A stretch of DNA of 64,000 bases, taken from positions 186,001 to 250,000 of the forward strand of contig CAWZYM010000395.1 of assembly GCA_963966185.1 (NCBI GenBank), written 5' to 3'. This stretch comes from Rhabditoides inermis (lineage: Eukaryota > Nematoda > Chromadorea > Rhabditida > Rhabditidae). The notes beneath the pieces were generated by a model, which saw only the letters and a list, made by a program, of their open reading frames with translations, was not told the DNA's origin and searched no databases. Made by a program: the position numbers and the translations under genes. Position 1 is the first letter of the stretch. Every line of letters begins with the position of its first letter. This document shows positions 24,626-34,880 of the stretch, piece after piece.

Positions 24626-25804
24626 ATGGGTATCCCTATGATCCAAGTCTTCATGATCGCCGCTCGGCAGGTGAGCATTTTTGAAGGGCTTTACTTGGTT
24701 CGATTTGTGAGATGACGATGACGAAACACATGTTTATGCATATTTTGGATTGGACATATGCGATGGTTGTGTGCTTGTGGTAGGTGTCGAAGCCGATTGC
24801 GGAGGCGGTGATCAAGTACGGCAAGGATCACCCCGGATTTCGCAATCGCATTCTTCTCCCCATCGGACGCAGTAAGTACTTTATGTTTTGTATGAAAACT
24901 GACAATGTTTGAATGCGTGTAGGTATGGTGCACTTGACTACTCGGTTGCGGATGAAGAATCTCGGGCTCGGCGCGCCCACCAACGTCGCTGCCGTCTCCG
25001 AGGCGACTGCCCTCGAACAGGTTCGCTAATTTCTCAGTAGCTTATAGATAATTATAGAGGAGTATGGATATTAATGGGGCTTATGATATGATTTTTAGGC
25101 GGCCGAGGTCGTACAGCAGTTTGTGCTCTTCACTTACTCGGTCGGAGTTTTCGCCGGACTCTTTTACTACCAGAAATGGTTAGCCAAGCTCTGTAGTTAG
25201 TTAGTTATCATTGTTAAATATATAACCAGGTTCACGCCCGAGACTATGAAGTTGGAGGCGTTTGAGAAGTGGCAGGAGGAGAACAAGAAGGAGATGGAGG
25301 CTTTGATGGCGCGCGTGTCCGAGTTGGAGAAGGCGCTCGCTGGAAAGCTCCCACCCGCCTCCGGTGCCCCTGCCGCCCCCGCCTCTCCCGCCGCCTCCGA
25401 CAAGAACGCGCCCCAAGATGTGAGTGACAAGCAATGTGTTCTACAATTCGACGTTTGCGTGCTTCAGCCGCGCGACGCTCGCCTGGCGCCCTCTCTCCGC
25501 CAGCGCCTCTCCTCCCTGCCCATCGACGACGCTGCCCGTGTCGTCCTCGCAGGCGAGTCCCTCCCTCCCCCGTCTTCTCTCTTCCCTTGTGTGTAATGTG
25601 TGTGGGTGTGCAGGGGAGGAGTACATGGTAGTGCGCCGCGGTAGTTCTGTCGGCATCGAGGAGGCGGCCGCGTTCGACCGCCGCGGCGACCGCCTCGTCT
25701 TCCGCAAGCGACCCCTATGCCTGCCCGAGAAGGGGCTGCTTGGATTGGCTGAGGCCGCAGTCGGATACATCTCCGGAAAGAGATGGAACGCTCTCGACGA
25801 GTAG
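24626..25804 (+). CDS. opa3: OPA3 family mitochondrial protein with a C-terminal extension
   Basis: OPA3 is a mitochondrial membrane protein affecting organelle shape and lipid metabolism. Seven exons in phase: 24626-24670, 24784-24871, 24923-25020, 25099-25178, 25230-25419, 25468-25552, 25614-25804 (258 aa). The family core is clear: an N-terminal hydrophobic stretch followed by RQVSKPIAEAVIKY, then HLTTRLRMKNLG, a hydrophobic segment FVLFTYSVGVFAGLFYYQKW and a C-terminal coiled coil (FEKWQEENKKEMEALMARV). OPA3 proteins usually stop soon after the coiled coil, near 180 residues. Here an Ala/Pro linker leads to about 90 more residues (PRDARLAPSL to WNALDE) that I cannot assign. The intron between the last two exons starts GC (CAG|GCGAGT). 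Without it the protein would stop 15 codons later. Confidence 0.88.
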
Positions 25805-26691
25805 ACAGATACCCTATCCTAACGTGTTTTTACCACGCTAACACTTTCCGACCTTTGTATAGCCAAATCACTCAGTCAGTTAGTACCATTGTGCGATCAC
25901 AGTTACTTGCAGGTTGTGTCCTAGAGCTTCCCCTTGTTCCCTTGTTCCCCATTCACTTACCTTGCATCTTCTAGTCATAGCCTCGCTGGTTGTATTCAGG
26001 GGTGCGGTGCTCTCATATTGGAATTGCGTCATAATCTCGACTTTGATGTGCATAATGAGGATGCGTGTCTGACAACAAAGCTTTCACCGCTTGGATTTCC
26101 CTTATCATACCCATAATTAGTATGAGTATCATTTTCTCCAGATAGAAAGTAACGTGATGTCCACACCGCCTCATCCAACAATCCACTCGTTTAGGTGGCG
26201 ATGAGAGCAAGCCGCGCCGCGAGTCCGCTTAGATATCGTAACCATCCAGTGGTGCGATAAGAGAGAAAGAGCCACCGTACCCCGCACCCCCGAGTGAGAC
26301 AAGATTTTCTCTGACTGACTATTCGCGTGTCAGGTGTCATTCTACTAGGTACACTACCCACCCTCCACTTACGGCTTTTGTGCTCATCATAATTGTATGA
26401 CGCGTTTATTTTTCGAATGAATGATTTTGTCACTGTTTGTAATAAGAAGTGTAGATAGAGTAAATAGTGTTTTGTTCGATGCGTGTGTCTCTTGTTGTAT
26501 GCCTGTGGCACGGAAGGAGGGCGGAGAGAGTAAAGAGGCCGGAAGGATTGCGGGCACTATCGCCCTCTCCCGCCACTCGATAACAATTCGAACTGTTGAC
26601 TGTTTGGTTGGGTGTGTGCCCCCGCGACTAGTTTCCGCGATGATGATATGGTGTGTTGTTGTTGATGTGTTGTGTGGAGTGCGAGTTGCAG
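25805..26691. other. Intergenic region between opa3 and the F-box gene
   Basis: About 890 bp, AT-rich, containing the opa3 3' UTR and the promoter of the F-box gene. No exon, RNA gene or exact AATAAA seen. Confidence 0.5.
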
Positions 26692-26700
26692 ATGTGTGAT

Positions 26701-27477
26701 ATGGAGGACGATGAGCTGGAGTTGGGCGATCTGCCTGCAGAGATGCTCACTGCTATCTTCCGACACATGGACCCTGTCTCCGTCGGTGTCGCCTCCCTTG
26801 TCAACATCCAGTGGAGAGAGCTCATCATGGCCGATCTCAGACGCATACGGTGGGTAGATGTTGAATGTTTTTGTTTACCCGAGTGTCACATTTGTTTCTC
26901 ACTTCTAATTGTGTGAGTCATCGTTATATCACTGTTGTTTGTTGCAGGGGTAAGGTGGTGTACGAGATGCGTTTGGTGGAGAACGCCAAGTCGCACACTC
27001 TCTCGATCACCTCCATAAACACTCGCGGCGACAGGGAGCCGCACACAGCCGTCTTACCCTCACACCAGCTATTCCACTACGTGTGGCTGCTCCGCCCGCA
27101 GAAGCTGTCCATCCGGGGTGAGTGGGAGGGGGAGGGAAAAAAGTAGATAGAGACAGTGCAGCCTCGACTCGCCACATGCACCTCGCACTCGCTGACCTGC
27201 CCGACTGCTGGTTCACAGAGGTGTATAGGGTGGGTGGACAAGTAGCAGGAGGTGATCACGTGTGCTTGTAGTTGGAGGTATTCGAGCAGTCGGCCGACTG
27301 CGACCCGCTCTCCCTCATGGCACGATGCCCCAAAGTACAGTGAGTGATTGTCTCCCTTCTCCTCGCGTATAGTTTGCTTGCAGGGAGGTGCAGCTCGATC
27401 CGTGCTACACTGTCGACCACGTCTACGAGATAGTGGACAGGATGGACTCGGTCGTCGACGTACAGTTAGTCGTCCTG

Positions 27478-27524
<47 letters not shown>

Positions 27525-27726
27525 ACCCATCCCTTGCAGGCTTCTGTGCGGCAACAATGCGGTGTACGCGTGTGATCGCGCGCTGTTGTCTCTGGCTGTG
27601 AGGTGGGTGATTGGCTGGTTGTGCCCCTATCCTCTCAGTTCCCATCGCGGTCCCGGCCTGCGTACCTTCTGGGTGGACACTGTGCGCTGCGTCGTCACTA
27701 TGGACGCAGTCCTCTCCTTCCTTCAG
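26701..27726 (+). CDS. F-box protein (well-supported exons)
   Basis: F-box proteins recruit substrates to SCF ubiquitin ligases through Skp1. Exons in phase: 26701-26849, 26948-27117, 27162-27220, 27273-27340, 27384-27464, 27540-27602, 27639-27726. The F-box is at residues 8-48 (LGDLPAEMLTAIFRHMDPVS ... WRELIMADLRRIR). An in-frame ATG nine bases upstream (26692) is an alternative start. The following part, with VWLLRPQKLSIR, CPKVQEVQLDPCYTVDHVYE and DTVRCVVTMDAVLSFLQ, has no leucine-rich, WD or FTH signature that I recognise. Exon 7 exits in phase 0. Two 3' ends fit: a short AT-rich exon 27785-27865 that reaches a stop, or the GC-rich exon 30644-30823 listed separately, which reads more naturally as coding. 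A long (CT)n lies in the intron after 27464. Confidence 0.78.
27479..27520 (+). repeat. (CT)n microsatellite in an F-box gene intron
   Basis: About 42 bp of CT immediately after a GTTAGT donor and about 19 bp before the TTGCAG acceptor, so it makes up most of the intron. Confidence 0.9.
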
Positions 27727-27894
27727 GTCGGTCGTCTACCATTCTCGTATATTTATCGTGCGTGCATGTACACTGCATGCGCAGTTTTTGTTGGCGCGTA
27801 GTTTATTGCGCAATCGTCACTGCATCGCACTGCAGACATATTATTTCAATCTCAGCACTGATTAGATGAAGACATTTATAGGCGCAGTTAAAGT

Positions 27895-28332
27895 TCAAGG
27901 GTTGTACTCGATGGGGAGGTTCTTGCGGCGGACCATTCCGTCGCCCTGGAACCACTCGCGGCGGAAGGTCTTGGCGGCGCCGTCGGGGGTGTTGGTCCAC
28001 TCGATGGTGATGCGGTCGTTGTTGGTGTCCTCCTCTCCGTACTTGAACGCGTCGCAAGAGACGGCCATCAGCACGGCCTCCTTGGGGTCGAGCACTCCGC
28101 ACGGCGGGTCGACGCCGAGACGCTTCATGTTGGTGGTCTTGATGGCCCATCCGATGCGGCGACCTCCGGCGTTGGTGATCTAGAGACGTCGGTTAGAGTA
28201 CTGTAGAATACAGTAACAGTAACTCTAATCCACCTTGATGTGGTAGGTGTGCTTGTCATCGTAGGGGGCGTTGAAGACGATCTTGGTACCCGGCTGGGTG
28301 TTGATATCTCCGGGAGGGACGGACTGAGCCAT
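27895..28332 (-). CDS. msp: Major sperm protein (MSP)
   Basis: MSP is the actin-like motility protein of the amoeboid nematode sperm and also an oocyte signal; it is found only in nematodes. Two exons, 28332-28234 and 28179-27895, give 127 aa, the usual length. It begins [20 protein letters not shown] and contains [39 protein letters not shown] and [13 protein letters not shown], all classic for the family; the Ig-like MSP fold spans the whole protein. Compared with common MSPs it starts Ala-Gln-Ser rather than Ala-Ser-Val/Gln. A TATA-like ATAAAAAG lies 40 nt before the ATG. The gene sits between the F-box exons and that gene's probable last exon, on the opposite strand, so it is probably nested. 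The 54-bp intron argues against a recent retrocopy. Confidence 0.98.
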
Positions 28333-28364
28333 GGCGAATGGATGCCGTCAGCCCGCCGTGCCCG

Positions 28365-28372
28365 CTTTTTAT
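28365..28372 (-). promoter_or_regulatory. TATA-like box of the MSP gene
   Basis: ATAAAAAG within GGGGCGAATAAAAAGCGGG, starting 40 nt upstream of the MSP ATG. The motif GGGGCGAATAAAA recurs at the same distance before the small gene at 46905-47184. Confidence 0.6.
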
Positions 28373-28538
28373 TCGCCCCTCCAGGCATGCAAAGCAGCGT
28401 TTTGCGAGAATTAGCGACGGGACTGACTAAATGCAGCAGTCCTGAGTGAGTAAAAAAATTAGGGTGATTTGCATATGCAAAATTTAGGAGACAGGACAAT
28501 AGACGATCGTTTCATTAGAGAGCGATGCCAAATGCGTA

Positions 28539-28813
28539 TCTCCCCCTATCATACTAATATTTACTATGGTGTCTGTCTGTCTGTCTGTCTGTCTGTCCTT
28601 CCGGAGAGATATCTCTTTTCAAAGTCTACTCTAACTACTCATTTTTTCTAGAAAGTTTCTTCAATACCTTAGAACGCGAAATTCCAAATATCTCGTCAAT
28701 AGCGATCTCCTAATCATAGTTATCACCTAATCTCTTAACTATGGAGAAAAATTTCAAAATATTTCAATTAGAACCAAATTTGTCTCCCCTTATCATACTA
28801 ATATTTACTATGG

Positions 28814-28853
<40 letters not shown>

Positions 28854-29037
28854 CTTCCGGAGAGATATCTCTTTTCAAAGTCTACTCTAACTACTCATTT
28901 TTTCTAGAAAGTTTCTTCAATACCTTAGAACGCGAAATTCCAAATATCTCGTCAATAGCGATCTCCTAATCATAGTTATCACCTAATCTCTTAACTATGG
29001 AGAAAAATTTCAAAATATTTCAATAAGAACCAAATTT
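28539..29037. repeat. Two-copy tandem repeat of 244 bp carrying a (GTCT)n core
   Basis: The unit starts TCTCCCC(C/T)TATCATACTAATATT, then a (GTCT)n run (about 6 units in copy 1, about 8 in copy 2), then CTTCCGGAGAGATATCTC and an AT-rich tail ending AGAACCAAATTTG. Copy 1 is 28539-28782, copy 2 28783-29037; they are nearly identical apart from the microsatellite length. A conserved body next to a GTCT-type microsatellite resembles the mini-me/DINE-like (Helitron-related) elements of insects. That is a resemblance only; no transposase is present. Confidence 0.8.
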
Positions 29038-30643
29038 GGAGAGTAGGTGAATCGACCTAGAAAAAGTCGATAGCCGCGATACCAGCTGCGTGTGACCTCA
29101 TCTTCATGCCCAAATAGGCGAATGTACCCAAAATGCACCCAAAATTCATGATCTTCGATTTCTATAAAAATTGAATAGAAGAAAGATTACGTATAATAGA
29201 TTATATAAACTGGTTTCCTTTTTTGAAAAGTCACCAAATATGGCGAATATGATCGACTTTTCGTACAGACGAGATAGAGGGTCCAGTTTGTAAACTTAAG
29301 CTTTTATGGGCAAAAAAGCCCTTCAGTCAAAGTTTCAGATCGATCGGACTTTGTCTTCATACAGTACTAGACATTTTCTGAGCGCGCGTTACTTGCTGGG
29401 GTCGCGTCCACCGGATTGCTCGCTACCAGCCGCCAGGTCAACCGATCGATATCGAATAGTTGGCATTCGCAATCACTGACTCATATCCACTCAGTTGTGT
29501 CTTTTTTGATAGGAATGTCTAAATATAACAATAATGGATTGAGTCAGTTGAAAAAGACAAAATTTCTATCTTCAACGAATAACATTGACAAAACGGAAAG
29601 TTGAAGGTTGAAAGATAAGTAAAATGTTTCGATACGTCAATAGATAGTGCTTTCTAACGATCAATTCAACCTCAAACTGCTTTAAACTCCTTCACACGTG
29701 CGCACAACGTGTTAGGGCCAGCCGGCTTCTTTTCTCAAAGTCATTGTAGACGTTATATAGAACTAGGTACTGCTTTCTTTTTTAGTTGAAACTAAGTTTT
29801 GAGTTTATTACTTGTACTCTTGTACATATACATATTCAGCCTGAAATTCCGCTTTTCGATGCAGTACAGTGTCGAGTGGAAGTGAGGTGAGGTGAGAATC
29901 GAGTTCACCTTACATGTCATTTGGCAAGCACAGGCGGTCAAAATATATTTTCAGAACGTGAGAGAGTAGACAGTAGGGAGAGAAGACAGTAGAGAAAAGG
30001 GTAGTATTTTCTGTTTAAAAAAGTTTTTACATAACTGTCTCTCGAAAGTCGCAGTGACTACTGCAGATGTGAGAATCAATAGAAGAGTAGACAGAAGGTA
30101 CCATAGTACTGTCTCTAGAAAGTTGTTGTCACCGCAGCGGGGACGTGAAAATATACAAGAGAGAGAATAGGAGAGAGAGAGAGAGAGAAAGAATAGGAGA
30201 GAGAAAAGAGGAGAGAGAAGAGAGAGTAGAACTGTGTCGAGGAAAGAGAGAGAGAGAGAGGGGGGGGGAGGAGGAGGGAGATAGGATGGAAAGTAGACAG
30301 AACAGTGTAGAGGAGAAAGAGATGGGGCGGTGTACATCTGTGAAACATAAAATAAGTGAAAAAGAAGTAGGAGAGATAGTTAGAAAAGACAAAATTAAGC
30401 TACATATACAAAATACATAGAACTTGAACACTTCAACTACAACCCTTGCGTGTATGTATCTTTTCAAGAGTCATTAGAGAGCAATCAACTATCAAACATG
30501 CAAGACGAACTATTCTTCTATTTTTCTATTTTTGTATACCTAGTGCGGAGGCGCGCGGCAGCGCGCCGGAGCGCTAGTCGAACTCAATACAAATGGCGAG
30601 ATGGCATTCTCTGCAACTGTATCTGATTGTATGTGTATTGTAG
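29038..30643. other. Repeat-rich noncoding region
   Basis: AT-rich flank of the tandem repeat to about 29400, which may be part of the same mobile element. At 30030-30140 there are two imperfect copies of ACTGTCTCT(C/A)GAAAGT followed by a CTGCAG-like end about 75 bp apart. A GA-rich tract lies at 30150-30330. No exon seen before 30644. Confidence 0.5.
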
Positions 30644-30823
30644 GCGTGTCGGTTCGGGGAGCGGGCGTCGCTGCTGTTCGAGCGCATTCGCGGCAGTCGG
30701 GGGCGTCTGGACGCGTGGCTGAGCCAGTATGCAGACAAGGTGATCTGCTACGGAAACAACTACTCGTTCCACATGGGACACAGCGAGGTATCCATGCTCG
30801 TGTCTCTCTTTCAGACCGACTGA
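30644..30823 (+). CDS. Probable terminal exon of the F-box gene
   Basis: Sixty codons open from a good acceptor (TATTGTAG, ending 30643) to a TGA, with GC-rich coding-like codons: it starts ACRFGERASLLFERIRG and includes LDAWLSQYADKVICYGNNYS. It enters in phase 0, the exit phase of the last secure F-box exon (27726), and reads on naturally from ...DAVLSFLQ. No other upstream plus-strand exon fits. If correct, the MSP gene and the (GTCT)n repeat lie in a 2.9 kb intron. A donor-like GTATCC just after GHSE could shorten it. Confidence 0.5.
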   Translation, partial: ACRFGERASLLFERIRGSRGRLDAWLSQYADKVICYGNNYSFHMGHSEVSMLVSLFQTD

Positions 30824-31020
30824 ATCCCTCGTCCACTAGATTCAATGTTTGTAGCAATATGTTTGACATGTTTTTCTAGGTTTGTTATGTTTTGTTTTAC
30901 TCTCACTCGTTCTACTCAAGGACTTTACTCTCAAAGAGTTTTAACGAATGTTGTTTTCTTCACTTTGCAATATCTCATGGTCTTATTTGATGAATTATGG
31001 TTGACTGAATATGAATAAGT

Positions 31021-31026
31021 AATAAA
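31021..31026 (+). terminator. Candidate poly(A) signal
   Basis: AATAAA about 200 nt after the stop of the probable F-box terminal exon. Confidence 0.4.
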
Positions 31027-31180
31027 GTTGTTTTATCGCAGTAAATTGAATAAGGCTAGTTCGAATCAATACGGAATCGTGTAAAGCACAGTAACAATAC
31101 AAGGCATCACAAGACACAAGCGAAAATCATTGTAATGGTAACTCGTCTGCTTTGGTGGGGATATGTGCAAATATAATGAA

Positions 31181-31656
31181 CTATGTGGAAGAGTCCTTAG
31201 CGGGGGTCAACATGGTAGCGTTCTGAAACACATTATTGATGAATTTTGTATATCACGAAAAAAGGGCAGTGCTAGGTGAACATTTAAAACACACACGCGA
31301 TACTTCAAAAGTGAAGAGACGAGTGATTCTAAGTACTCCAATCATTTACTCAACAATCATAAATTTTGTGGTTGAATGCATACTTGTAGTACTCACCTCC
31401 TCATCACGAGACTGCTCCTTCCTCTTGCGACCACGCAGCCACTCGATCAGAGGACCCGCGTCGAAGTCATCTGAATGGTCCCTTTCATCTCTCCCCTCCT
31501 TCTCCCCCACCCCCCTTTCTTCTCACCAATGTCTTCCGGCAGTTTCCGTCCTTTTGTCTCAGGTAGAATGAGGACGAATATAGCAGATATGAGAGACATG
31601 AGTGCTATGAGAAGAGTGGGCGCTTGTGGGTTTATGGCCTCCTGAAAGAGAGGAAT

Positions 31657-31722
<66 letters not shown>

Positions 31723-33924
31723 AGAGAGATGGCTCACGAGTCTCTTGAGGTACGGCGCGAGCACACTGCCAATGTCGCCCGCGAAAGCGACGATTCCAGT
31801 GAACACATTTCTGCACAACACGGTTAGGAAGGGGAGACATTGTACATTGATATCTCACCTGATGGAAGTGGGTGTCATCTCAGCGTATAGCAGTGGCTGG
31901 GACGCCCACACAACCGAGTTGAACACCTTGGCGGCCAGAGGGAACACCATACGCAGACCGGCAGAGTCTGGAAATGAAGCAAGTCATCAATTGTCGACTC
32001 CAGTGAACACACCGTGGAAGTATAGTGCGGCGACCATGCTGAGGGAAGTGAATGCGAGCGAGAGCCAGCTGACAGTCTTCCTGCCACAGTAGTGAAGTAG
32101 CACTAGGGCCAGCAGACCAGCCGGAAGCTCCACGATACCTACACGGAAATGTTTATTAGACACATCACACATCACTCTACCGTACCTGACAGGAAGAATC
32201 CGGTCATTTTGTCCTCGCTGAGATCAGTGGAGAAGAGGGAGAGCGCCCAGTATGTGCCGTTCATAGTGATGCTGAAAGTGAGTGAGGGGTGAAGAGTGAG
32301 GAAGATAGAGATAGAGAGAGAGAGAGAGGTGGGAGTATGTGTATACTGTATACTAACAGTATGAAGCAGTTGATGAGCATGTGGAAGACGAGGAGTGGCG
32401 AGGTGAATATGTCGAGTGCCGTTCTCTTGACGACGTCTCCCTCCTCGGTGGGGGTGTCCGCTTGACACTCTGCCAACGGGATCACCACGCGATTCATGCG
32501 AGACGACGAGCGTATATAGCTGCAACACGAGTGTCCGCAATGTATTCTCACCCATACTCACCCCCTGACTCCCTTGTCCTTTCTTGTAGTGATCATCCAG
32601 TGCAGACTCTCGGGTGTGAACCACATAAAAGGCAGGGTGAGCAGTCCTGGAGCAGCGATCGAGAAGTACAGCCAACGCCAGTCCGAGATGAGCAGCTTCA
32701 TCACACCAGCAAGCATGTAACCGACCTGGAGAAGGTGTTGAGAGAGATTGAGATGTAGAGAGAGCGATGACAGCTTACCACCCATGCGACCGTTCCAAGG
32801 AGAGGTATGAGACTGCGAAACTCGACCGACACACTCTCCATGCACAGAATGAAACCAATCGTCGAGTAGGACTGAACCACACTTCACAGACTTAATGTTT
32901 AAAAAGAACAACTCACAGACGCTCCGACTCCAGAGAAGAACCGTCCCGCCAGGAATAGCGTGTATGAGGGGGAGAATGCGGATAGGATGTTGGTGCAGAC
33001 AGCGAGCCATAGAGGAAGGAGGAACGTCCACCGACGACCGAACATGTCCGACAACTAGAACTCCAAGTCAACGAAGCAATGTTATAAAATAAAACGCACC
33101 TGTGTGATGATGGGGATGGCGAGCATTCCCCCGAGGAGGAAGATGCTGGATCCGTGTTCGGCCGAGTGGTGCTCCTCGCACAGCAGACCGTACTGCAAAC
33201 CACCCTTTCCCCTCCGTTTCACTGTCTCCATACCTCGCTGGCGTATGTCTCGTGTATGTGTCCCTCTTCCATCTGCCACCGCCCCCCTCCCTGTCCGCAC
33301 GTCCCATTCACACCCGACGGAAGACGCACAGTACACTTGTCCAACACTGTATAGTTCTGAACAGTACATTGAGCACCTAGCATTTGTAGAGCTTTGTAGA
33401 CGACTGCGTTTCAACCAGATAACCAACCTGTTCCAGCATGTTTTGTGGCAGGACACACGAAAAGTTTTCTGGTTCTTCTTCTATGAACGGCATTACCTAG
33501 AATACGGAAGATATTCTAAAACATGTAATGTGTTTCTCCGCGTACCATCATATTAGCTGCATATAGAATCAGAACGGCATTAGTGACAATATATGCAAGC
33601 ATCTGAAATGAGAATGTCTGCATCTTCAAGAAACAAATCAAAACGTCATACCTGATATGTGCCATATTTTCCGAACGCTGTGAGAACTTTGTCCGGATCG
33701 AGGTGCAAGTAGTTCACACTAAAACGAATGTCAATGGCTTTCTCATCTCTTTTCTACCTGAAAGACGCAGCTCTGGAGTTCTTGCTTGTTCGGGAGAGTG
33801 TTCGCGGCCTCCCTTCCAGATTCTGATTGCTGCCCAGCACACTCTACACACAAGATCATTCCATCCCTCATCCTCCTCCCCCACTCACCAACGATATAGA
33901 AGGCGTGTGACCCTTCACTGACAT
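31181..33924 (-). CDS. SLC22-type organic cation/anion transporter (MFS)
   Basis: Plasma-membrane major facilitator carrier for organic ions. Eighteen exons close in phase to 578 aa, from 33924-33889 (MSVKGHTPSISL) to 31222-31181. SLC22 order is visible: a short N-terminus, VNYLHLDPDKVLTAFGKYGTYQ, TM1, then a large extracellular loop with several cysteines (exons 33496-33424 and 33376-33234), TM2 FLLGGMLAIPIITQ, the loop motif LSDMFGRRW (33054-32917), GRFFSGVGAS, later WRWLYFSIAAPGLL and PESLHWMITTRK, LLHYCGRKT, and the C-terminal LPETKGRKLPEDI. About twelve membrane segments can be counted. The cytosolic tail ends TPAKDSST. One intron holds a long microsatellite. The substrate cannot be told from sequence. 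It is convergent with the F-box terminal exon. Confidence 0.92.
31663..31714 (-). repeat. (CT)n microsatellite in a transporter intron
   Basis: About 50 bp, GA on the plus strand and so CT in the sense strand, in the intron between exons 31810-31738 and 31641-31527. Confidence 0.9.
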
Positions 33925-34842
33925 CACTCTCTGGAATACGAATCATCATCAAAAGTACAAAATGAGGAAGCGAATCGATGAATGTCTGTATGCTCTATCA
34001 ATGGCGGTCTGCTATCGATGGAACCGCCGCCATACATTTTATCTATTTATCAGGCGCGCTCGGTCGAAAAACAGTTGATGAGTACAGCTGTGAGACAGAC
34101 GGATAAAGGAACGATTAGCAAGTGATTAGCAAGTGAGACGATAGAGAGGAGAGTAGAGGGGAGAATTTGTAGGAAGACATGGACATGGATATCATGCGCT
34201 ACTATCAAAATCACACGCGCCCCCCGAATTTTTCCGCCTGAATGATTCCGATAATTGACCATTCCTGCCTTTCCTTCTCTCTCTTTCTCGCTCTCTATAT
34301 TTCTCTTTCTCTTTCACTCTATCTGAAGTTTACACCCCTGACACGACAGCTAAAACTAAATACATGTATTAATCTATTTCTGATTTTCTAAATAAAACTA
34401 TCTCTGATGTAATAGATGTATGCATGTATGGAAATGGTGTTCACAGCTGTTATGTTGTATGGTGTGTGTTGTGGTAAACGCAGTATCAATATTATTGACA
34501 ATAATAGTTTTTGCAGTTCATTGAGAGCATAAAATACATATATAAGTCAAAATACGAGCGCATACATTTATCCGTCCCACAACCATAATTCTTGGGCTTA
34601 TCACGCTTTATCACGCATTTCACACCGTCTCTTCCCAGACTTTTCGGCCCGATAAGTGATATGGGAGTGGGTGGGATGCGCCATGCAGCGTGCATTCGTT
34701 CATTCCCCCGCCATCCATCATAACGAAAAAGCGCAAAGAAGCAAGATGTATCGCAATTGCAGTACAGTGGCCGCACCGTTGTGTGGGGAGAGGAGAGAAA
34801 GTAGAGTATTCGGGATCAAAGAGAACCGGAAGTGCGCCGATG
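33925..34842. other. Intergenic region with divergent promoters
   Basis: AT-rich spacer of 0.9 kb between the transporter (minus) and the Arg/Glu-rich protein gene (plus). No exon seen. Confidence 0.5.
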
Positions 34843-34850
34843 TATAAAAG
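34843..34850 (+). promoter_or_regulatory. TATA box of the Arg/Glu/Pro-rich secreted protein
   Basis: TATAAAAG with its first T 38 nt upstream of the ATG at 34881. If transcription starts about 30 nt downstream of the TATA box, the 5' leader is only about 8 nt. Confidence 0.65.
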
Positions 34851-34880
34851 AGAGGAAGAGAGGAGGAGGGAGAGGCAAGG

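Noticed and set aside
27785..27865. Short F-box terminal exon FLLARSLLRNRH...
   Set aside because: In phase but AT-rich and less coding-like than 30644-30823; not excluded.
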